Under the pieces are notes generated by a model, which searched no databases, was not told the DNA's origin, and saw only the letters and a list, made by a program, of their open reading frames with translations. Of a stretch of DNA of 17,515 nucleotides, positions 13,794-17,515 are shown one piece after another. The stretch lies in the NCBI GenBank assembly GCA_002366545.1, contig DFBH01000080.1, positions 1 to 17,515 of the forward strand. Direction: 5' to 3'. Within the stretch, counting starts at the first letter, position 1, and each line of letters starts with the position of its first letter. The position numbers and the translations under genes are program-made. Source of the DNA: Candidatus Oleimmundimicrobium americanum (GTDB lineage Bacteria; Actinomycetota; Aquicultoria; UBA3085; Oleimmundimicrobiaceae).

Positions 13794-14156
13794 TTATCCT
13801 AAAGATTTAGCAATTTTCCCCATCGTCAGCATGACGGCAAAAATAATAAACGCGCCAACAAACATCGCTTTATTCACATCCGGTGTAGGCATCCACTTTA
13901 CATCCTCATCCGTTACCACGATACACCCCAGCGGTTTAGCAGAAACACCCATCCCGCCCCCGGCACCAAATGGCTTATCGACTTCTTGTTCTTCGGACGA
14001 CTCACCGCCTCCGCCTCCACCGCCGCCTAGTCCTATTTGAGCAACCGGTATAATAGTTTTATTGCCAATCTTGCGGGACTCCCCGAAAACCGCTTCTACA
14101 TTAGCAGAAGCTTTTACTTGCTCGGCAAATTTTTTTAGAATCTCATCATATTTCAT
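13794..14156 (-). CDS. GerW/YtfJ family protein
   Basis: A 120-aa protein with the GerW pattern: VFGESRKIGNKTIIPVAQIGLG (23-44), a polyglycine run (44-51), an acidic linker, then GAGGGMGVSAKPLGCIVV (64-81) and a C-terminal hydrophobic helix (97-115). GerW is known from spore germination in Bacillus, but relatives are common in non-sporulating bacteria, so this does not show sporulation. The ATG at 14156 starts one base after the stop of the preceding gene, with GGTGG 6 bases upstream; a TTG at 14171 would add five residues. Co-translated with its two upstream neighbours. Confidence 0.85.
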   Translation of the reverse strand: MKYDEILKKFAEQVKASANVEAVFGESRKIGNKTIIPVAQIGLGGGGGGGGESSEEQEVDKPFGAGGGMGVSAKPLGCIVVTDEDVKWMPTPDVNKAMFVGAFIIFAVMLTMGKIAKSLG

Positions 14157-14157
14157 C

Positions 14158-14364
14158 TTACTCCACCTCAACTTTCATTCTTTTGACGGTCCTTCGCCCA
14201 ATATAAAAACTCAAAACATTTATCAAGATCAGGGCAAGCAAGATTAACCCGATTAATGAGGCCTTCTTGGAACCAGCCTCCTTAGTTGTTTTCTTTATCC
14301 TCTCTTTAATCTCCTCAATTTTTTCTTTAATATCTTCTGCAAATATTTCTTGTTCCTTTTCCAT
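14158..14364 (-). CDS. Small single-span membrane protein, unknown function
   Basis: A 68-aa protein that I do not recognise. The first 35 residues form a strongly charged amphipathic helix (EDIKEKIEEIKERIKKTTKE), possibly coiled coil, reminiscent of DUF3618-like proteins. A hydrophobic span (about 37-55, ASLIGLILLALILINVLSFY) follows, with a basic tail. I prefer the ATG at 14364, with AAGGTGA 6 bases upstream; a GTG at 14370 is the longer option. It is packed between the Holin-X type gene and the GerW gene with almost no space, so the three are likely made together. Confidence 0.75.
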   Translation of the reverse strand: MEKEQEIFAEDIKEKIEEIKERIKKTTKEAGSKKASLIGLILLALILINVLSFYIGRRTVKRMKVEVE

Positions 14365-14370
14365 CTTCAC

Positions 14371-14682
14371 TCACCTTGCCTTTCCTATTAAAACAAATCC
14401 TCCAACAAGCAAAATAATTCCGATGATTCCCAAACCCAACCAGTATGAACCAACCACCTTAACCAAAAGAAGAAACACGGCAACAGACACAAAGATGGCC
14501 GACAAACCAATCAAAAAAGCCGCAATTATTCCGAAAATCATCCTGTCTTTCATATGGTTCAGAGGTTTTATAACGCTGCTTTCTAATGTTTCTTTCGATT
14601 CTTGGCGAAGATATTTACTAACAACGTTAACCAACTCAACAATTAAATCGGAGAGAGATTTCTCAGTTGTTTTATCCTCCAT
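14371..14682 (-). CDS. Phage holin superfamily (Holin-X/DUF1469-like) membrane protein
   Basis: A 103-aa protein: an N-terminal amphipathic region (SLSDLIVELVNVVSKYLRQESKE) followed by two transmembrane helices (about 47-72 and 80-100) joined by a short loop. This layout fits the chromosomal Holin-X type family found near YtxH and DUF3618-like genes in actinobacteria. There is no sign of a prophage here, so lysis is unlikely. AAAGGAG lies 6 bases before the ATG. It opens the four-gene cluster after the palindromic terminator and a possible promoter. Confidence 0.75.
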   Translation of the reverse strand: MEDKTTEKSLSDLIVELVNVVSKYLRQESKETLESSVIKPLNHMKDRMIFGIIAAFLIGLSAIFVSVAVFLLLVKVVGSYWLGLGIIGIILLVGGFVLIGKAR

Positions 14683-14737
14683 AATTATCTCCTTTGCTGA
14701 CTTAAGAAATAAAACCAGCCTTAAAAACCTTAACTTA

Positions 14738-14766
14738 ATTATACATCCTCAATCATGATTTAGCAC
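14738..14766 (-). promoter_or_regulatory. Possible promoter of the small-membrane-protein cluster
   Basis: A perfect TATAAT (14738-14743) on the minus strand lies between the upstream terminator and the Holin-X gene. At 17 bases the -35 hexamer is GTGCTA (14761-14766), a poor match. Position supports a promoter more than the -35 does. Confidence 0.4.
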
Positions 14767-14796
14767 TTAAACTTAACGATTTAGATTCTTCTTTTC

Positions 14797-14836
14797 AAAC
14801 AAAAGGAGCTGGTTTATAAACCAGCTCCTTTTGTTT
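14797..14836. terminator. Perfect 40-base palindromic terminator
   Basis: Bases 14797-14816 and 14817-14836 are exact reverse complements. The core GGAGCTGG/CCAGCTCC is closed by TTTATAAA and flanked by AAACAAAA/TTTTGTTT, so on either strand a GC stem is followed by a T-rich tail. It lies 20 bases after the DUF5667 stop and should end that transcript; it would also work in the other direction. Confidence 0.85.
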
Positions 14837-14856
14837 CTCGTTATTGATGCTATTCT

Positions 14857-15543
14857 TTATCTATTCACCGTCTTGTTTTTTGTTTGATCTTTAATCTCTT
14901 CTTGAATGTGTTCTTGATTTTGCTCTTGTGTTTGCTCACACTCACATTCATATTCGCACTCCCCTGTGTCCTCCTTCATCTCCTGCGTCCTTGTCTGCTG
15001 CTCCGCCCTTATCTCACTTTCTTCGCCCTCGTTATGCTCCTGAATTTGAATCTTTTTTTGCAGAGCTTCGATAGCTCTTTCGCAACCGGTTTGAGAAACT
15101 TCCACCGCCTGCTCGATCGAACCTCTGGCCCTTTCGGGAGCTTTTTCAAGAAGCCCATTTAAGGTTTCCATATGCTTCGAAGTGGCCTCGGTAACCTTCT
15201 TGCAAACTTCTTCATTGTCTAAATTCTCAGCAAGACCTTGAGCCTTTTTAAGGTGTTCTTGATAACGATTGAGACATCCTTCAACAAGATCAGTCTTTCC
15301 CTTTTCAATCATTTTTTGTGCTTCGGCCAACCTTTTTTCACCAAACCTATTCAAAAGTTCAACTTTATTTTCGGCTCCAAAGGTAAACATATACTGAATC
15401 TTTTCAACCAATTGTTTCAAGAAATAAAAGGGGCTATCGGGTGTAAGACCAGCTTCAACTGATTCGTCTTGAGCCATAGCAGCCGGAGCAAAAATCATAA
15501 CAAACAATGAAACTACCAAAAACACCGTTAATATCTTTCTCAT
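14857..15543 (-). CDS. Secreted DUF5667 domain protein
   Basis: A 228-aa exported protein. Residues 1-24 are a signal peptide (basic MRK, hydrophobic core, cleavage after AMA). Residues 33-110 match DUF5667: LTPDSPFYFLKQLVEKIQYMFTF, then RLAEAQKMIEKGK. The function of the domain is unknown. A long helical middle (110-165) leads to a glutamate/glutamine-rich tail with a tight cysteine group at 196, 200 and 202 in alternating acidic residues, which could bind metal or form disulfides outside the cell. Further cysteines are at 90, 114 and 154. GGAGG lies 8 bases before the ATG. It appears to be a single-gene unit with its own promoter and a strong terminator. Confidence 0.85.
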   Translation of the reverse strand: MRKILTVFLVVSLFVMIFAPAAMAQDESVEAGLTPDSPFYFLKQLVEKIQYMFTFGAENKVELLNRFGEKRLAEAQKMIEKGKTDLVEGCLNRYQEHLKKAQGLAENLDNEEVCKKVTEATSKHMETLNGLLEKAPERARGSIEQAVEVSQTGCERAIEALQKKIQIQEHNEGEESEIRAEQQTRTQEMKEDTGECEYECECEQTQEQNQEHIQEEIKDQTKNKTVNR

Positions 15544-15607
15544 AACCTAACCCTCCTCTCTTTTTTACTTCCACTCTTTATAACGCTGTGATAAAGAAAA
15601 GGATACG

Positions 15608-15636
15608 ATTATTTAAACTGCGTGCCTCAAACTCAA
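15608..15636 (-). promoter_or_regulatory. Promoter of the DUF5667 gene
   Basis: TTGAGT (15631-15636), a 17-base spacer and AATAAT (15608-15613, 5 of 6) lie upstream of the gene on the minus strand, giving a leader of about 55-60 bases. It is in the 130-base gap after the DUF1232 gene, which otherwise shows nothing. Confidence 0.55.
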
Positions 15637-15673
15637 TCAAAAGTCCCAAGAAGAAAATGTTTCGCTCTTATTG

Positions 15674-16078
15674 TCATTTCTTAATTATTCTCAATGTTAA
15701 AAAGATAGCCAAAACTGTTAAAAGCGACCAAATGATTATAATGATGCCGGCAGCAACCCAATTTTTGGGTTTTCCCTCCTTCGTAATCGCCTTGGTCTTT
15801 TCGCGAGATTCAGCCATAACATCTTTTGGAATCATCTTCAATGCAAGAAAAATACCCAAAGGAAGTATGATGAGGTCATCCAGATATCCCAAGACGGGAA
15901 TTGGATCGGGGATTAAATCTATGGGACTGAAAGCATATCCCACAACACAGGCTGCAAAAATCTTGGCATACCAAGGAACTCTTGGGTCACGATAGGCCAG
16001 ATAAAGAGCATAGACCTCTATTTTAAGTTCTCCTACCTTTTGCTTCCATTTTTCAATAATTCTTGCTTCCGAAAACAC
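15674..16078 (-). CDS. DUF1232 (YkvA-like) membrane protein
   Basis: A 134-aa protein. Residues 24-80 are the DUF1232 module: LYLAYRDPRVPWYAKI, then the hallmark YAFSPIDLIPDPIPVLGYLDDLI (48-70). A lysine-rich loop (90-105) and a C-terminal transmembrane helix (109-130) follow. The family is widespread in membranes and has no firm function. The start is GTG at 16078, 7 bases after the methyltransferase stop, with only a weak ribosome site, so translation is probably coupled to the upstream gene. No other start gives a complete domain. Confidence 0.85.
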   Translation of the reverse strand: MFSEARIIEKWKQKVGELKIEVYALYLAYRDPRVPWYAKIFAACVVGYAFSPIDLIPDPIPVLGYLDDLIILPLGIFLALKMIPKDVMAESREKTKAITKEGKPKNWVAAGIIIIIWSLLTVLAIFLTLRIIKK

Positions 16079-16085
16079 GTTTTCA

Positions 16086-16745
16086 TCACATCTTCGCTAA
16101 AACAATCTCAACCGGTAATCTCCACAAAGACATCTTTTTAATACTAATAATTTTACAACCGGCATTCTTTAACGCTTCTTCAACAAAGATGGGTCGACAA
16201 TCGATATATTTTGGGAATTTTTCATGCGCCCACTCGTAAATTTTCATCATCAAACCAGCTTTGCCCCTTTTGGACATCGCCACAACGCAGATTCGCCCAT
16301 TTTTTTTAAGAACCCGATTGCACTCTTGCAAAACAATTGGAATTTCCGGCGTATCGAAAAGCTCCAAAGTAAAACTCATAAAGATTGCATCAAAGAAATT
16401 GGTTTCAAAAGAAAGTTCTATGGCATCGCCGCATATAAACTCGACTCTTTCTGACAAATCCGCTTTCATTATTGCCGAGCCCGCAACTTCATGCATACCA
16501 CTTGAAATATCAATCCCATAAACCCTGCCCGAATTGCCAACAGATTCAGCTAAAGAAATTATTGCTCTGCCCGTGCCGAAACCAATCTCAAGAACTTTTT
16601 CGCCCTCTTTTACACCGAGCATCCGCAAGCCAATATCTCTTGGCTTTCTTTCCCAGTAGCCCGCCAGCAAATCGTACCATTTGCTGAGCTTGTTATAGGT
16701 CTCTCCAGCTTCCTCTTTTGTCCTTGTAACCCTGCTTATTTCCAC
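16086..16745 (-). CDS. Class I SAM-dependent methyltransferase
   Basis: A 219-aa cytosolic enzyme of the Methyltransf_11/UbiE-like type. Motif I is VLEIGFGTG (51-59), the acidic residue binding the SAM ribose is D79 in YGIDIS (76-81), CGDAIEL (105-111) follows, and FDAIFMSFTLELF with VLKKNGRICVV forms the usual core. YNKLSKWYDLLAG at 17-29 is like MenG/UbiE N-termini, but I cannot name the substrate. The start is GTG at 16745 with GGGA 5 bases upstream. It follows the ABC permease by 24 bases and precedes the DUF1232 gene, so the three likely form one operon. Confidence 0.88.
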   Translation of the reverse strand: MEISRVTRTKEEAGETYNKLSKWYDLLAGYWERKPRDIGLRMLGVKEGEKVLEIGFGTGRAIISLAESVGNSGRVYGIDISSGMHEVAGSAIMKADLSERVEFICGDAIELSFETNFFDAIFMSFTLELFDTPEIPIVLQECNRVLKKNGRICVVAMSKRGKAGLMMKIYEWAHEKFPKYIDCRPIFVEEALKNAGCKIISIKKMSLWRLPVEIVLAKM

Positions 16746-16769
16746 ATTAGTCCCATTATTAATTGATTT

Positions 16770-17515
16770 CTAAACTGCCAAGTCGCGGCGCCGGAAAGCA
16801 ATGAACGATATTATTAGAAACACAGCTATTATTGCAAGAAATACCCCAACATCACCAAACTGCAAACCGTTAGCCAAAGGGTTGGGAGCCAGATGCCAAT
16901 AAAATGGCGATAGTTTCTGGTACTTTTCCAATGATTCAGCAATCTGTGCCATGATATAAAGTAAATATGTTCCAACGGCCAGAGCGGTTGCAATGCCCAT
17001 GCTCATTCCACGCCTGCCGGTTAGACAACTTATAGCCAAAGCAATAACCCCGAAACTGAAACCCAAAATGGCGCTACTAAACGTTGCTGCCCCCAATTGT
17101 CCGAGACCGATATCCATATCATAAGCATATATGCCAACTACAAGTCCCAGCCATGATATAAAACTTAAAATGGTCATCCCCGCGACCATGGCCAAAAACT
17201 TCTCCAGTAAAACCCGCCAACGTGAAATAGGATTTGCAAGCAATAAATCGAGTGTTCCGGCCTCCTCTTCCCCCGCAATCACACCGCTACCAAACCCAAT
17301 GGCGTATATTATGAACATCATTGGAAGCATCATGGAAAAAAGCTCCGCATTTAAATACCCTTCGGGCGATGCGATATTACTACCACCCCCTCCAAATGCC
17401 GCTACAATCGCCTCAGGCATATTTGCCATGTAGGTTTCCAATTCCGCGGCACTTTCTTGGATGGTCGGATAAAAAGCACACATAAAAAGGCCAAGTGAAT
17501 CACCCCGCAGCAGAG
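16770..17515 (-). CDS. ABC-2 type transporter permease (5' end cut by window edge)
   Basis: The frame is open to the window edge; residues LLRGDSLGLF precede the internal Met at 17483, so the real start lies beyond. The part seen has a large outside loop, a transmembrane helix at 50-70 (numbered from that Met), the ABC-2 signature GEEEAGTLDLLLANPISRWRVLLEK (71-95) and further helices at about 97-120, 128-154, 160-182 and 212-231, ending in a basic RRRDLAV tail. Such permeases pair with an ATPase, usually the gene just upstream, to export drugs, lipids or polysaccharide. The substrate cannot be told. A methyltransferase follows it closely. Confidence 0.88.
   Translation of the reverse strand, partial: LLRGDSLGLFMCAFYPTIQESAAELETYMANMPEAIVAAFGGGGSNIASPEGYLNAELFSMMLPMMFIIYAIGFGSGVIAGEEEAGTLDLLLANPISRWRVLLEKFLAMVAGMTILSFISWLGLVVGIYAYDMDIGLGQLGAATFSSAILGFSFGVIALAISCLTGRRGMSMGIATALAVGTYLLYIMAQIAESLEKYQKLSPFYWHLAPNPLANGLQFGDVGVFLAIIAVFLIISFIAFRRRDLAV

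Noticed and set aside
14371..14682. Holin as evidence of a prophage
   Set aside because: No phage structural, integrase or lysis genes are nearby; the family is common as a chromosomal small membrane protein.

Overview
The window reads as a chromosomal segment of an AT-rich bacterium in which every gene I can support lies on the minus strand. A tryptophan-specific T-box leader, a GerW-type protein, a YtxH protein, a DUF5667 secreted protein and a group-III phosphofructokinase point to a Gram-positive-type (Terrabacteria) lineage, perhaps a deep-branching actinobacterial, Chloroflexota-like or clostridial uncultivated organism. I cannot name it further from sequence alone.

Layout in transcription order (right to left): an ABC-2 permease cut by the right edge, a SAM methyltransferase and a DUF1232/YkvA membrane protein; a secreted DUF5667 protein closed by a perfect 40-nt palindromic terminator; a compact set of four small proteins (Holin-X type, a 68-aa single-span protein, GerW/YtfJ-like, YtxH); then a promoter, a T-box riboswitch with Trp (UGG) specifier and a leader terminator; then trpE-trpG-trpD-trpC-trpB2-trpF-trpB1-trpA, accD, accA and pfkA. 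About 700 bases of gene-free, repeat-rich DNA follow. At the left edge are a promoter with two palindromic operator-like sites, a winged-helix/MNT nucleotidyltransferase and an overlapping HEPN gene cut by the window end.

The trp genes encode all steps from chorismate to tryptophan, with two different TrpB proteins. The T-box would let uncharged tRNA-Trp turn the operon on. No terminator is visible between trpA, accD and accA, so fatty-acid carboxyltransferase and perhaps phosphofructokinase may be partly co-transcribed with trp. The phosphofructokinase carries residues typical of pyrophosphate-dependent enzymes.

The most unusual structure lies between the genes. Most trp intergenic gaps are filled with degenerate repeats in strict 7-base phase (AGTNNNN, its complement ACTNNNN, CAGNNNN, and an AT-rich AATTNNN form). 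Several begin at, and supply, the stop codon of the preceding gene. The 896-1623 gap holds the same heptamers plus larger repeats interrupted by 19-20-nt GC-rich palindromic inserts, so repeats are nested inside repeats. The automatic starts of trpE and trpB1 run upstream into regulatory or repeat DNA and were corrected.
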